Assembly (NCBI GenBank): GCA_900318465.1
Contig: ONKQ01000002.1
Span: 44,069-108,068, forward strand
From: an uncultured Bacteroidales bacterium
Lineage (GTDB): Bacteria; Bacteroidota; Bacteroidia; Bacteroidales; F082
Reading direction: 5' to 3'
Length of the DNA stretch: 64,000 nucleotides
The position numbers were made by a program, and so were the translations under genes. The notes under the pieces were generated by a model. That model made no database searches, had not been told where the DNA came from, and saw only the letters and a program-made list of their open reading frames with translations. This document shows, piece after piece, positions 33,029 through 42,161 of the stretch. Each line of letters opens with the position of its first letter. Position 1 is the first letter of the stretch.

Positions 33029-34897
33029 ATGAAAAAAGCAAATTTCAATCTGATTTTAGGCGTGTTTTTCGCCTTTGCAGTGTGCATGATGACCTCATGC
33101 GAAAAGGAGAAGGCCGTGGGCAAAATCCAGGGCCTTGTGACCAATGCCAACACTAACGAACCCATCCAAGGCGTGAACATCTCGCTCAGCCCTATGGGTG
33201 CCTCAGCCGTTACCGGCAGCGACGGACGCTATGAGTTCACAAACCTTGAAGCGGGCAACTACACCGTGCAAGGTGTAAAGAACGGTTTCGAGAGCAACAC
33301 AAAGAACATCACCATCACGGCGGGCAATGTGTCGTCGGGCGACATGCAACTGCGCCCCGTCGTCAACGGCTTCCGCCTCAATGTGGAGTACCTCGACTTC
33401 AGCACCAACTTCTCACAATTGCAGTTCAAGATCATCAACGCCAGCGCAACCCTGCCGCTGAGTTGGGAAATCATGGAAAGCATGAACTGGATGACCGTTA
33501 CGCCTTCCACTGGCAACCTGCAAGGCGGCCAAGAATCCACCATCACGGTGAACATCGACCGCTCGCTGATTGAGCAAAGCGTCACCGCCAACCTCACCGT
33601 CCGCACTGCCGACCAAAGCGTTGTGCTTCCCGTGAACGTGAGCGTTTCGGGCAGCAACGGACCTCAACTGCAACTAAGCGAAACCACATTGGATTTTGGC
33701 ACCACAGCCACCAACTTGACCTTCTCGGTGATGAACGTCGGTCCTGCCGGCACCTCGCTCAACTGGATTTGCTCCAACATCAACGTGGACTGGCTGACGC
33801 TTAATCCCACTTCGGGCAACACCGCCAGCGGCAGCAGTACCCAAGTGACGGCCACTATTGACCGCTCCAAAATCGACGGCATCGTCTCCACTTCCGTCAC
33901 GGTGAGTGGTGGCGGCACATCGTCAACCATCGTTTTCACCGCCTCGACAGGTGGCAGCGGCGCGGCAGTGATGCAACTGAGCGAAAACACGCTGAACTTC
34001 GGCGACACTGAGACCACCAAGACCTTCCAAGTAAAGAATGTGGGCACGGCTGGCACGCTGCTCGACTGGAGCATCAGTGCCTTGGATGTGGATTGGCTTA
34101 CCTTCAATCCGATGAGTGGCAGTACCAACGCAGGCAGCAGCACCATTGTGACCGCCGTCATCGACCGCTCAAAAATCAACGACAATGTTTCGACCAACGT
34201 CACCGTAAACGGCGGAGGCAACAGCGCGAACCTTTCGGTTATGGCCTCTTACGTCGACAACAGTGTGGTTATTGGCGATGGCCTGTTCTGCTTCTTCAAT
34301 TTCGATGGCGATGAGATTGTGGACTATAATGGCAACTACACGGGTATCAATAGTGGTGCCGAAGTCTCTACCGACACACCATCTGGTGAAGGTAAGTCCT
34401 TGCAATTCAATGGCCAATCTTCATCTGTCCTTGTTCAAGGCAGCATCGTTCCCAGCGGAAAGAACTACACAATCAACATTTGGTTTAAGACTGGTAAAGG
34501 CGACCATGCCTTGATTGGTTCCGACAATCATTCAGGGGGCAATAGGTGCTCTGCATTGTATATCACCGCCAACAACAACGTCCGGTATTACCCGAACTCA
34601 TCTGCTTACAATTGGCAGACAGGCGAAGTTATCTCGCCATACCTCGACAACAAGTGGCACATGTTGACTTTAACCTATAACGGTACTATTGGCATTGTTT
34701 ATATTGACGGTACAGTATTGGAGGCACATTCAAGCGATAAATTGGAATGGGGATCGAGTGTAACCACCACTCTCTTCGGTGCTGATATAACAAATTACAC
34801 CCTCGGATACTACACCGGCAAGCTTGACAACTTCCGCAGCTACAACCGCGCTTTGAGTGCCTCGGAGATTCAGACGCTATTCAACGCAAAGCAATAA
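33029..34897 (+). CDS. Surface lipoprotein with CarboxypepD_reg, BACON-like and LamG domains
   Basis: 622-residue predicted lipoprotein (lipobox MMTSCEK, Cys about 25). Domains in order: carboxypeptidase regulatory-like beta fold (34-110, IQGLVTNANTNEPIQGV); three BACON-like repeats (about 115-210, 211-305, 312-405), each with a W(L/M)T motif followed by a TV/TATIDRS strand; and a LamG/concanavalin domain (about 420-620, GLFCFFNFDGD to LDNFRSYNRALS). Such proteins bind glycans at the cell surface. Tandem repeats are also visible in the DNA. Codon use is GC-rich relative to the previous gene. Terminator at 34925. Confidence 0.85.
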   Translation: MKKANFNLILGVFFAFAVCMMTSCEKEKAVGKIQGLVTNANTNEPIQGVNISLSPMGASAVTGSDGRYEFTNLEAGNYTVQGVKNGFESNTKNITITAGNVSSGDMQLRPVVNGFRLNVEYLDFSTNFSQLQFKIINASATLPLSWEIMESMNWMTVTPSTGNLQGGQESTITVNIDRSLIEQSVTANLTVRTADQSVVLPVNVSVSGSNGPQLQLSETTLDFGTTATNLTFSVMNVGPAGTSLNWICSNINVDWLTLNPTSGNTASGSSTQVTATIDRSKIDGIVSTSVTVSGGGTSSTIVFTASTGGSGAAVMQLSENTLNFGDTETTKTFQVKNVGTAGTLLDWSISALDVDWLTFNPMSGSTNAGSSTIVTAVIDRSKINDNVSTNVTVNGGGNSANLSVMASYVDNSVVIGDGLFCFFNFDGDEIVDYNGNYTGINSGAEVSTDTPSGEGKSLQFNGQSSSVLVQGSIVPSGKNYTINIWFKTGKGDHALIGSDNHSGGNRCSALYITANNNVRYYPNSSAYNWQTGEVISPYLDNKWHMLTLTYNGTIGIVYIDGTVLEAHSSDKLEWGSSVTTTLFGADITNYTLGYYTGKLDNFRSYNRALSASEIQTLFNAKQ

Positions 34898-34924
34898 AAG
34901 AAAACATCTGTGACTATTTTTTCT

Positions 34925-34957
34925 GGTGGCCTCGGAGATTCCGGGGCCGCTTTTTTT
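34925..34957 (+). terminator. Terminator after LamG lipoprotein
   Basis: GGCCTCGG (34928-34935) pairs with CCGGGGCC (34941-34948), one mismatch, followed by a run of seven Ts. Confidence 0.8.
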
Positions 34958-35035
34958 ATGGGTCGTTTCCCAATTGTTTCAATACGAGCGTTATTAAAAA
35001 AAACGACAACCTGCCTCAACTGACTGATAATTTTG

Positions 35036-35043
35036 TATTTTTG
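35036..35043 (+). promoter_or_regulatory. Promoter -7 box of M64 peptidase operon
   Basis: TATTTTTG exactly matches the consensus, 33 bases before the ATG at 35077; it probably also drives the fucosidase and small repeat protein genes. Confidence 0.55.
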
Positions 35044-35076
35044 CCTTTTCAAACTTGTTAATAAACCTAATTAGAG

Positions 35077-36606
35077 ATGAAAAAGACCATTGTTTTCCTG
35101 TTTGCCATCGCATTTTCGCTGCTTTCGAGGGCGCAAAACATCAGTTTCGGGCAGTATTTCCTTGATGAAGGCTCGTTGCGCATGGATGTTTTCCAATGCG
35201 GCACATTCGAAAGTTCGCATTATGTGTTTGAGCGTTTCGTCATCGAGCCGCATTTCGGTGGCTCCAAAGTCAATCTGGTTGACCCGTTCAATTTCGGAAC
35301 AAACCGTGTGAAAGTGATTGATGCACAAACCAATACATTGATTTATTCGAGAGGTTACAACACCTTGTTCCGCGAATGGCAAACCACCGACGAAGCCCGT
35401 GTGATGGAACGTTGCTATGAGGAATCGGTGAGCGTTCCGCTGCCGCGCAATGAGGCCTATATCATCCTCGAAATCAGGAATTTCGATGGCGAGTTTGAGG
35501 AAATTTTTTCGAAATTGTATGAGCCTGACGAAATCTTCAACACCACCGAGCAGCGTTATGTGTTTCCTGTTCAGGACATTATGGTCAACGGTTCGCCCGA
35601 AAGCAAGGTTGACATCGTGATTTTGCCCGAGGGCTACACCGCCGATGAAATGTCGCAATTCCTGCAAGATTGCCAGAATTTGGCCAATGTGTTCGCTCAA
35701 GCGGAGCCGTTTGCCAGCCATATCAACGACTTCAATTTCCGCGCCGTGATGGCTCCTTCGGAGGAGAGTGGCGTCGACATTCCTGCCACTCACAATTGGG
35801 TGCGCACCATCCTCAACGCGCATTTCTACACTTTTTACATCGACCGCTATTGCACCACCCGCAACTATTTCGCGGTGAAGGATGTGGCGGCCAACGCGCC
35901 TTACGACCAAATCTACATTTTGGTGAACAGCGATGTTTATGGCGGCGGCGGATTCTACAATTTCTATTCGATGAGCACGGCGGGTAACATGTCGGCTTCC
36001 AGTGTGATTGTGCATGAGTTTGGCCACGCTTTTGGAGGCTTGGCCGATGAATACGAAGAGCCTGACAATTCAATGGGCTTGCTATATAATTTGAATGTGG
36101 AGCCTTGGGAGCCTAACATAACCACCTTGGTGGATTTTGACTCGAAATGGGCCGACCTTGTCCAGCCCGGCACCCCGATTCCCACGCCCAACACCAATCA
36201 GTATAACAATACGGTAGGGGCTTTTGAGGGAGGCGGCTACTTGACGCAAGGCATGTACCGGCCGCAACGCAACTGCATGATGCGCAACTACGCGCCATTC
36301 TGTGCCGTGTGCAACAGGACAATTGAAGCCGTGATTGAGGCACATTCCGATACTCCAGTTTCGGTGAAATCGGATTACATGCAGGCTGAACCCTCACTTC
36401 GCGTTTGTCCCAATCCCGCCACGGACTACATCGATGTGTTTGTAAACCAAGAAGATGGCCAAGCTGAAATCATCGACTTGAACGGAAAGGCGGTGATGAC
36501 CGCTCAACTCAAAAACGAGGTGAACCGAATCTCTATCAGCGATTTGCCGAAGGGCGTGTATATGTTTCGCGCGAATGGCGAGGTGCGGAAGTTTTTGAAA
36601 CAATAA
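35077..36606 (+). CDS. Secreted M64-family (IgA-protease type) metallopeptidase with T9SS tail
   Basis: 509 residues: signal peptide ending SRAQ (about residue 20), a jelly-roll-like N-terminal domain, a peptidase M64 domain (about 170-430) with the zinc motif HEFGHAFGGLADEY from residue 313, and a C-terminal T9SS type A domain (about 440-509, VCPNPATDYIDVF to GVYMFRANGE). M64 enzymes include the Clostridium ramosum IgA protease and uncharacterised Bacteroidetes secreted peptidases; substrate here is unknown. Probably in one transcript with the GH29 gene 13 bp downstream. Confidence 0.9.
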   Translation: MKKTIVFLFAIAFSLLSRAQNISFGQYFLDEGSLRMDVFQCGTFESSHYVFERFVIEPHFGGSKVNLVDPFNFGTNRVKVIDAQTNTLIYSRGYNTLFREWQTTDEARVMERCYEESVSVPLPRNEAYIILEIRNFDGEFEEIFSKLYEPDEIFNTTEQRYVFPVQDIMVNGSPESKVDIVILPEGYTADEMSQFLQDCQNLANVFAQAEPFASHINDFNFRAVMAPSEESGVDIPATHNWVRTILNAHFYTFYIDRYCTTRNYFAVKDVAANAPYDQIYILVNSDVYGGGGFYNFYSMSTAGNMSASSVIVHEFGHAFGGLADEYEEPDNSMGLLYNLNVEPWEPNITTLVDFDSKWADLVQPGTPIPTPNTNQYNNTVGAFEGGGYLTQGMYRPQRNCMMRNYAPFCAVCNRTIEAVIEAHSDTPVSVKSDYMQAEPSLRVCPNPATDYIDVFVNQEDGQAEIIDLNGKAVMTAQLKNEVNRISISDLPKGVYMFRANGEVRKFLKQ

Positions 36607-36619
36607 ATATACATTTGAA

Positions 36620-38086
36620 ATGAGCCTTAAAAACTTGATACTCAATCCAAAAAGGGCATCCTTGTTTGTTGGTTTCCTGATTCTGGTTTCGTGCGCCCAT
36701 CGCCCTGAACCAAGCTTTCCCATCCCAACTGCCCAACAACTCGAATGGCAGCAACTTGAAACCTACGCCTTCATCCATTTTGGGCTGAACACCTTCAACG
36801 ACATGGAATGGGGCTATGGCAACTCACATTCATACACCTTCAACCCGACCAGTATCGACTGTGAGCAATGGGTTTTGACACTGAAAGCCGCTGGCATGAA
36901 AGGCGTGATTTTCACCGCCAAGCACCACGACGGCTTCTGCCTTTGGCCGACTGAAACCACCGATTATTCCATCAAGAACACCTATTATAAAGATGGGCAA
37001 GGGGATTTGGTGCGCGAACTTTCAGAGGCTTGCAAGAAGCACGATTTGAAGTTCGGGATTTACGTCTCACCTTGGGACCGGCATCAGGCTGAGTATGGCT
37101 ATCAAGGCTATGTGGACATCTATCACAAACAGATAGAGGAACTTACGAGCAACTATGGCGAGTTGTTCGAGTTCTGGTTCGATGGTGCCAACGGCGGCAC
37201 GGGCTGGTATGGCGGCGCGGATGAAATGCGTTCCATCGTGGCGGAAAAGTATTACGACTACGAAAAAGCCCGCGAAATCGTTTGGAGCCACAGTCCCAAT
37301 GCGGCCATTTTCGGCGGAACGGTGCCCACCTTGCGCTGGGTCGGCAACGAAAAAGGCTTTGCCGAGGCTACCCAATGGTGTATGTACAAAACGGATTTCC
37401 AGTCGCTTAACGATGAAAAATGCCTTGTCAGGGGCTTCAAGGACGGCGACGCTTGGCTGCCCGCCGAGGTGGATGTCTCGATTCGCCCGGGTTGGTTCTA
37501 CCACGAAAGCGAGGATAGTAAAGTGAAGACCGTTGACCAACTGATGGATCTATATTATAATAGTGTGGGCCACAACGCCAACCTTTTGCTCAATTTCCCC
37601 GTCAATAAGGAAGGCCGTATCCCCAGCATCGACTCGGCCAATGCCGTGAATTGGTATCAAAAGTTACAAATGGACTTTTCCAACAACCTCCTGAAAGGCA
37701 GCAAAGTTACCGCCAGCAACACCCGTTCAAGGCGTTTCGGCCCGAAATATGTCACGGATGAAGATTACACAACCTATTGGGCAACCGAAGACGGCGTAAC
37801 CCGTGCCGAACTCATCTTCGATTTTCCAGAAAAAACCTCATTGAATCGACTGCTTTTGCAAGAGTATATTCCTTTAGGCCAAAATGTTGAGTCGTTTTGC
37901 CTTGATTATTACGCCAATGGCAAATGGCTGCCCATCGAAGTGGACGAGCCGACGACCACCATCGGATACAAGCGACTGCTTCGTTTCCAGACCGTTAGGG
38001 CAGATAAGTTGAGAATCCGATTTAAGGTCTTCAAGGGCACTTTGTGCATCAATCAAATAGGGGCTTTTTTTGTGGAAGATGAATAA
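36620..38086 (+). CDS. Alpha-L-fucosidase, GH29 lipoprotein with F5/8-type C domain
   Basis: 488-residue predicted lipoprotein (lipobox LVSCAH, Cys about 26) with a GH29 TIM barrel: AGMKGVIFTAKHHDGFCLWP substrate loop and catalytic nucleophile Asp188 in FEFWFDGANGG. A C-terminal discoidin-like (F5/8 type C) beta domain follows from about residue 365 and may bind host glycans. Releases fucose from mucin-type or plant glycans. It is flanked by an M64 peptidase and a small repeat protein on the same strand, as in a host-glycoprotein utilisation set, though no SusC/D pair is present. Confidence 0.93.
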   Translation: MSLKNLILNPKRASLFVGFLILVSCAHRPEPSFPIPTAQQLEWQQLETYAFIHFGLNTFNDMEWGYGNSHSYTFNPTSIDCEQWVLTLKAAGMKGVIFTAKHHDGFCLWPTETTDYSIKNTYYKDGQGDLVRELSEACKKHDLKFGIYVSPWDRHQAEYGYQGYVDIYHKQIEELTSNYGELFEFWFDGANGGTGWYGGADEMRSIVAEKYYDYEKAREIVWSHSPNAAIFGGTVPTLRWVGNEKGFAEATQWCMYKTDFQSLNDEKCLVRGFKDGDAWLPAEVDVSIRPGWFYHESEDSKVKTVDQLMDLYYNSVGHNANLLLNFPVNKEGRIPSIDSANAVNWYQKLQMDFSNNLLKGSKVTASNTRSRRFGPKYVTDEDYTTYWATEDGVTRAELIFDFPEKTSLNRLLLQEYIPLGQNVESFCLDYYANGKWLPIEVDEPTTTIGYKRLLRFQTVRADKLRIRFKVFKGTLCINQIGAFFVEDE

Positions 38087-38097
38087 TACATAACATT

Positions 38098-38451
38098 ATG
38101 AAAAAACTATTGATTTTGGCATTGTTCGCGTTCATTGCCTTGCCGATGTTGGCTCAGACGGGCAACAAAAAAACTGGCATCAACAAAGAGAATTGCACGT
38201 TCACCAACAAGGAAGGCAAGACTTTCAATCTGTATGGCAAAGTAAAGATTGTGGAGCATTTTCCGGATATTAAGGTGCAGATTGTGGATTCCTTCGAAGA
38301 TTTGGATGTAAAGATTGTGGAGCATTTCCCTGACCAATGTGGCAAAGTGAAACTTGTGGAAAACTTTACTGACGTTAAGGTTCAGATTGTCAATAGTTTC
38401 CCCGATTTCAAGGTCAAGATTGTAGACTCTTTCCCAAGTGTGAAAAAATAG
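38098..38451 (+). CDS. Small secreted repeat protein (septoil-knot-like pattern)
   Basis: 117 residues with a cleavable signal (LPMLAQ, about residue 20) and from residue 40 six to seven tandem units of about 10-11 residues on the pattern V-K/Q-IV-E/D/N-x-FPD (for example KVKIVEHFPD, KVQIVDSFED, KVKIVDSFPS). Alternating-strand repeats of this periodicity resemble the DUF6150 family, predicted to form a 7(1) knotted beta structure; that is a pattern-based suggestion only. It is 11 bp after the fucosidase stop, probably same transcript. Confidence 0.7.
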   Translation: MKKLLILALFAFIALPMLAQTGNKKTGINKENCTFTNKEGKTFNLYGKVKIVEHFPDIKVQIVDSFEDLDVKIVEHFPDQCGKVKLVENFTDVKVQIVNSFPDFKVKIVDSFPSVKK

Positions 38452-38469
38452 CTCTCTTGTTGTTGTGTT

Positions 38470-39048
38470 ATGGTTGAGTATCACCCTTTGAAGCCATTTC
38501 TGCCCGCCAATGCCAAAGTACTGTTTCTGGGCAGCTTCCCGCCGCCACAAAAGCGTTGGTGCATGGATTTCTTTTACCCCAATTTCATCAACGACCATTG
38601 GCGTATTGAGGGTGAAATCTGGTTTGGCGACCGCAACCATTTTGTCGACTTGGAGCATAAAGCCTTCAAAAAAGACGAAATTGTCGCGTTTCTGAAGGAG
38701 AGAGGCATTGCGTATTTCGACACGGCAACGGCAGTATGCAGGCTGAAGGATAATGCCTCAGATGCCTTTCTTGAAATTGTGGAACATACTGACATTGAGG
38801 TACTTTTATTGCAGATGCCGTTTTGCCATGCCATCGCCACCACAGGCGAGAAAGCGACTACGGAAGTATGTGCCTATTTCAACACAGAAACCGTTCCTTC
38901 ACCGAACAGCCATGTTTCGTTAAGGGAAGGTCTTACTTTGTATCGATTGCCCTCCTCATCGCGAGCTTATCCTTTGGCTTTCGAGAAGAAAGTGGAGGCT
39001 TATCGGAAGATGTTTGAGGCGGTGTTTTGTCTGGATTATCGTATATGA
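38470..39048 (+). CDS. Uracil-DNA glycosylase superfamily protein
   Basis: 192-residue protein of the uracil/thymine-DNA glycosylase superfamily, as commonly annotated in Bacteroidetes. The N-terminal signature VLFLGSFPPPQKRWCMDFFY replaces the canonical GxDP(Y/x) water-activating loop, and a C-terminal region LPSSSRAYPLAF matches the HPSxx(A/S) loop position. Because both loops are divergent, activity on uracil is uncertain. Follows the repeat-protein gene by 18 bp; relation to it is probably only positional. Confidence 0.75.
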   Translation: MVEYHPLKPFLPANAKVLFLGSFPPPQKRWCMDFFYPNFINDHWRIEGEIWFGDRNHFVDLEHKAFKKDEIVAFLKERGIAYFDTATAVCRLKDNASDAFLEIVEHTDIEVLLLQMPFCHAIATTGEKATTEVCAYFNTETVPSPNSHVSLREGLTLYRLPSSSRAYPLAFEKKVEAYRKMFEAVFCLDYRI

Positions 39049-39118
39049 AAATTTGCCTCCCAACACAATAAAACCCGACCAAAAGTGTTATCCGAAATAG
39101 ATACAAAAACCAACAATT

Positions 39119-40294
39119 ATGGAAGCAAATGTAGGACTTTTCAATGAGAGTTTCCCTCCGGTGATGGATGGGGTTGCCGTTTGTGTGCAAAATTACGCCT
39201 ATTGGCTGCAAAAGAAAGTGGGCGGCGTGTCGGTGATTACGCCTAACAAACCCGGGGCGAACTATAAACAGTATCCTTACGAGGTGCTGGATTATATCTC
39301 TGTGCCTGTGCCGTTTAGACATCCTTACGTGACGGGCATTGCCCAGATTGACCCGCGCTTGAGGGCCAAGCTTTCGCGTCGGCGTTTTAAGATTGTCCAT
39401 GCGCATTCTCCCTTCTCGGCCGGACTGATGGCGGCACAGGTGGCCAAGTCGCAAAACATCCCACTTGTGGCCACTTTCCACTCGAAATTCAAAGACGATT
39501 TCTTGAAGGTGGTCCCGTCTGAAATGCTGGTCGACCAAGCCATCAAGATTGTGATGGAGTTTTTCGACAGAGCCGATGAGGTGTGGATTCCGCAGGCCTC
39601 GGTGGAGGAAGTCATTCGAGAATACGGCTACAAGGGACATGTGGAAGTGGTCGACAATGGCTCTGATTTGGTGTCCAATTATCCCGACTCTTTCTTCGCC
39701 GATTCCCGCAAAGCTTTAGGGATTGCGCCCGACGAGTTTGTGCTGTTGTTCGTTGGCCAACATATCTGGCAGAAGAACGTCAGGTTGGTGATAGACGGCC
39801 TCGAAAGAATCAAGGACTTGCCTTTCAAGATGTTTTTTGTGGGCACTGGCTATGCAGCTGCCGAGATGAAGGAACTTGTGAACCAGAAAGGCCTGAATTC
39901 CAAGGTAACCTTCACAGGGGTACTCACAGAAAGGGATCAGATTGTCCGCTATTATGCTGCCGCCGACCTTTTCCTGTTCCCTTCGCTCTACGACAACGCT
40001 CCGCTTGTGGTGCGTGAGGCCGCCGCGCTTCATACTCCTTCGATTATGGTGGAAGGTTCCACTGCCGCCACCATCCTCAAGGACGGCCAAAACGGTTTTC
40101 TCATCTCCAACAGCCTCGATAGTTTTGAGGCTTGCCTCAGAAAGTTGGCGAAAGATAGGGAAGGGGTGAAACGTGTCGGCGATGAGGCTTCTGTCAGCAT
40201 TGTCCGTAGTTGGGAAGATGTTGTGGGTGAAGTGCTTGACCGCTACAATGCCATCATTGAAAGGAAAACCCGTATCAGGCCGTTATTCAACTGA
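39119..40294 (+). CDS. GT4-family glycosyltransferase
   Basis: 391-residue GT-B glycosyltransferase. The N-terminal acceptor half begins NVGLFNESFPPVMDGVAVCV, the typical GT4 start, and the nucleotide-sugar half carries VTFTGVLTERDQIVRYYAAA and the E-x7-E motif in FPSLYDNAPLVVREAAAL. Members build glycolipids such as mannosyl- or glucuronosyl-diacylglycerols or parts of polysaccharide. The donor cannot be told. It converges on the SDR gene with a 4-base gap. Confidence 0.88.
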   Translation: MEANVGLFNESFPPVMDGVAVCVQNYAYWLQKKVGGVSVITPNKPGANYKQYPYEVLDYISVPVPFRHPYVTGIAQIDPRLRAKLSRRRFKIVHAHSPFSAGLMAAQVAKSQNIPLVATFHSKFKDDFLKVVPSEMLVDQAIKIVMEFFDRADEVWIPQASVEEVIREYGYKGHVEVVDNGSDLVSNYPDSFFADSRKALGIAPDEFVLLFVGQHIWQKNVRLVIDGLERIKDLPFKMFFVGTGYAAAEMKELVNQKGLNSKVTFTGVLTERDQIVRYYAAADLFLFPSLYDNAPLVVREAAALHTPSIMVEGSTAATILKDGQNGFLISNSLDSFEACLRKLAKDREGVKRVGDEASVSIVRSWEDVVGEVLDRYNAIIERKTRIRPLFN

Positions 40295-40298
40295 TTCT

Positions 40299-41138
40299 CT
40301 ACTTTTTAACCTTAATCTTTCCGCCTTGTCGCATCATGGCATCCCACCAGCGTGTGGGCATGACAAAATGGGCGATGCGTCCGATAAACGAGAACCGACC
40401 TCGACAATAACGCGCTTTTGGGCGGCGACAGTTGACAGCTTGGCTAATGGCTTTGGTGATGACCGCTGGCGACGAAAGCATGTTGGTCTGATAAAACCAT
40501 TCCATATTGTCAGCCCAGCGTGTGCCTGCTTGCTCGTAGGCGGTGCCTGCCGACGATTCTTTCAGATGCTGTGCCGCGATGACACCCCAATTGGTCTTGA
40601 TGGCACCAGGCTCAATTATCACCACGTCAATGCCGTAGGGTTTCAACTCCATGCGTAGGGCATCGCTGAAAGCCTCCACTGAGTATTTCGTCACGTTGTA
40701 CCATCCACCCATGTAAAACGCCATCTTGCCCGCGATGGACGAGGTGTTGATGATGCGTCCACTGCCCTGTTTGCGCATATAAGGCAACACCAACTGAGTG
40801 AGCCTTGCCAAGCCGAAGACGTTGACTTCCAACTGTCTGCGGGCATCTGTCATGGGCACGTTCTCGATGGCACCGAAATAGCCATAACCCGCATTGTTGA
40901 CCAAAACATCAATACGGCCTTCAGCTTGAATGACTGTCTCAACGCCTTGCTGCATTGAATTCTCATCGGTGACGTCCATTTTTAAAACATGCACACCATC
41001 GTTTTTCAGAGGCTCCATCAGTTCCACGCGACGGGCAGCAGCCCAAACGCGATGGCCTTGACGGGCAAGCGTTTGCGCCGCATCCAAACCGATGCCACTA
41101 CTGGCGCCGGTGATAAGGATTACTTTTTCGTTCTTCAT
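40299..41138 (-). CDS. Short-chain dehydrogenase/reductase
   Basis: 279-residue classical SDR with cofactor motif TGASSGIGL (residues 8-16), NNAGYG (about 85), an SSIAGK catalytic Ser region and YNVTK as the active YxxxK (about 152-156). Best start is ATG 41138 (MKNEKVILITGAS), just after a minus-strand -7 box at 41144-41151. Substrate unknown. Divergent from aroC. Confidence 0.88.
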   Translation of the reverse strand: MKNEKVILITGASSGIGLDAAQTLARQGHRVWAAARRVELMEPLKNDGVHVLKMDVTDENSMQQGVETVIQAEGRIDVLVNNAGYGYFGAIENVPMTDARRQLEVNVFGLARLTQLVLPYMRKQGSGRIINTSSIAGKMAFYMGGWYNVTKYSVEAFSDALRMELKPYGIDVVIIEPGAIKTNWGVIAAQHLKESSAGTAYEQAGTRWADNMEWFYQTNMLSSPAVITKAISQAVNCRRPKARYCRGRFSFIGRIAHFVMPTRWWDAMMRQGGKIKVKK

Positions 41139-41143
41139 GGTTG

Positions 41144-41190
41144 CAAAATTAGATATTTTCGACATTTCTCTACAAAAAATCGTACTTTTG
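41144..41190. promoter_or_regulatory. Divergent promoters, SDR and aroC
   Basis: TAATTTTG on the minus strand (41144-41151) for the SDR gene; TACTTTTG on the plus strand (41183-41190) for aroC. Both messages would be nearly leaderless, since start codons are five bases beyond each box. Confidence 0.65.
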
Positions 41191-41195
41191 TCGCC

Positions 41196-42161
41196 ATGAA
41201 TACGTTAGGACAAATCTTTCGGCTGACCACTTTCGGCGAGTCGCACGGCACGGCCATCGGCGGCATCATCGACGGTTGCCCTTCGCAACTGAGAATTGAT
41301 TTCGATTTCATTGAAAAAGAATTGCTTAGGCGAAAAACCGCGCAAACTGAAACCGCATCAAAGCGCAAGGAATCTGACCATATCGAATGGCTTTCGGGCT
41401 TACTTGATGGTGTCACTTTGGGAACTCCGATAGCCTTCATGGTGCGCAATGAGGACTGCAAGACAGGTGATTACGAGGCTTTGAAAGACGTCTACCGTCC
41501 TTCTCACGCCGATTTCACTTACGAGCAGAAATATGGTCTCCGTGATTGGCGCGGTGGAGGCAGGGCATCGGCGCGAACCACATTGCCTATCGTTGTGGCA
41601 GGTGCCATTGCCAAGCAGATTTTGAAGGTAAAAGACATCGAGGTCTTTGCCGAAGTCGACTACATGGGCGATGCACAACAGGCTCAGAAAGAAGGTGATA
41701 CGGTGGGCGGTATCGTGAAGTGCCGCATTACGGGCACACCAACGGGCTTGGGCGAACCTGTGTTTGGCAAGTTCTCAGCGGAGTTGGCTCATGCCATGTT
41801 CAGTCTGCCTGCCGTGAAAGGGTTTGAAATCGGTGATGGTTTTGAAATGGCAAAGATGAAAGGCTCTGAAGCCAACGATATCTTTATTAATAAGGAAGGC
41901 AAAATCTCCACTTTGACCAACCATTCCGGCGGCATCCAAGGCGGCATCACCAATGGCAATGACATCGTTTTCCGTGTGGCCTTCAAGCCGATACCGAGCA
42001 TTGCTAAACCTCAACAAACCGTAAACAAGGCAGGGAAACCGTGTGAAATTGCTATCGAAGGGCGGCATGATGTGTGCGCCTTGCCTCGCGCTGTTGTGTT
42101 GGTAGAGGCTTTGGCGGCTTTGGTGACTTTGGATGGAATGATGTTGGCTAATAGGCTATAA
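41196..42161 (+). CDS. aroC: Chorismate synthase (short form)
   Basis: 321-residue FMN-dependent last enzyme of the shikimate pathway. Signatures: LTTFGESHG (12-20), RDWRGGGRASARTT (FMN-binding, about 118), NHSGGIQGGITNG (about 247) and GRHDVCALPRAV. Family members usually run near 350-360 residues; here about 35 residues are absent between KDIEVFAEV and EGDTVGGIV, the surface segment before the GDTxGG motif. All catalytic blocks remain, so this is a compact variant rather than a broken gene. Start ATG 41196 follows the promoter; a longer reading frame from 40989 would cross the SDR gene. Confidence 0.93.
   Translation: MNTLGQIFRLTTFGESHGTAIGGIIDGCPSQLRIDFDFIEKELLRRKTAQTETASKRKESDHIEWLSGLLDGVTLGTPIAFMVRNEDCKTGDYEALKDVYRPSHADFTYEQKYGLRDWRGGGRASARTTLPIVVAGAIAKQILKVKDIEVFAEVDYMGDAQQAQKEGDTVGGIVKCRITGTPTGLGEPVFGKFSAELAHAMFSLPAVKGFEIGDGFEMAKMKGSEANDIFINKEGKISTLTNHSGGIQGGITNGNDIVFRVAFKPIPSIAKPQQTVNKAGKPCEIAIEGRHDVCALPRAVVLVEALAALVTLDGMMLANRL

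Noticed and set aside
40989-41195. Longer aroC start
   Set aside because: Would run through the SDR gene and the aroC promoter; family starts at MNTLGQIFRL.
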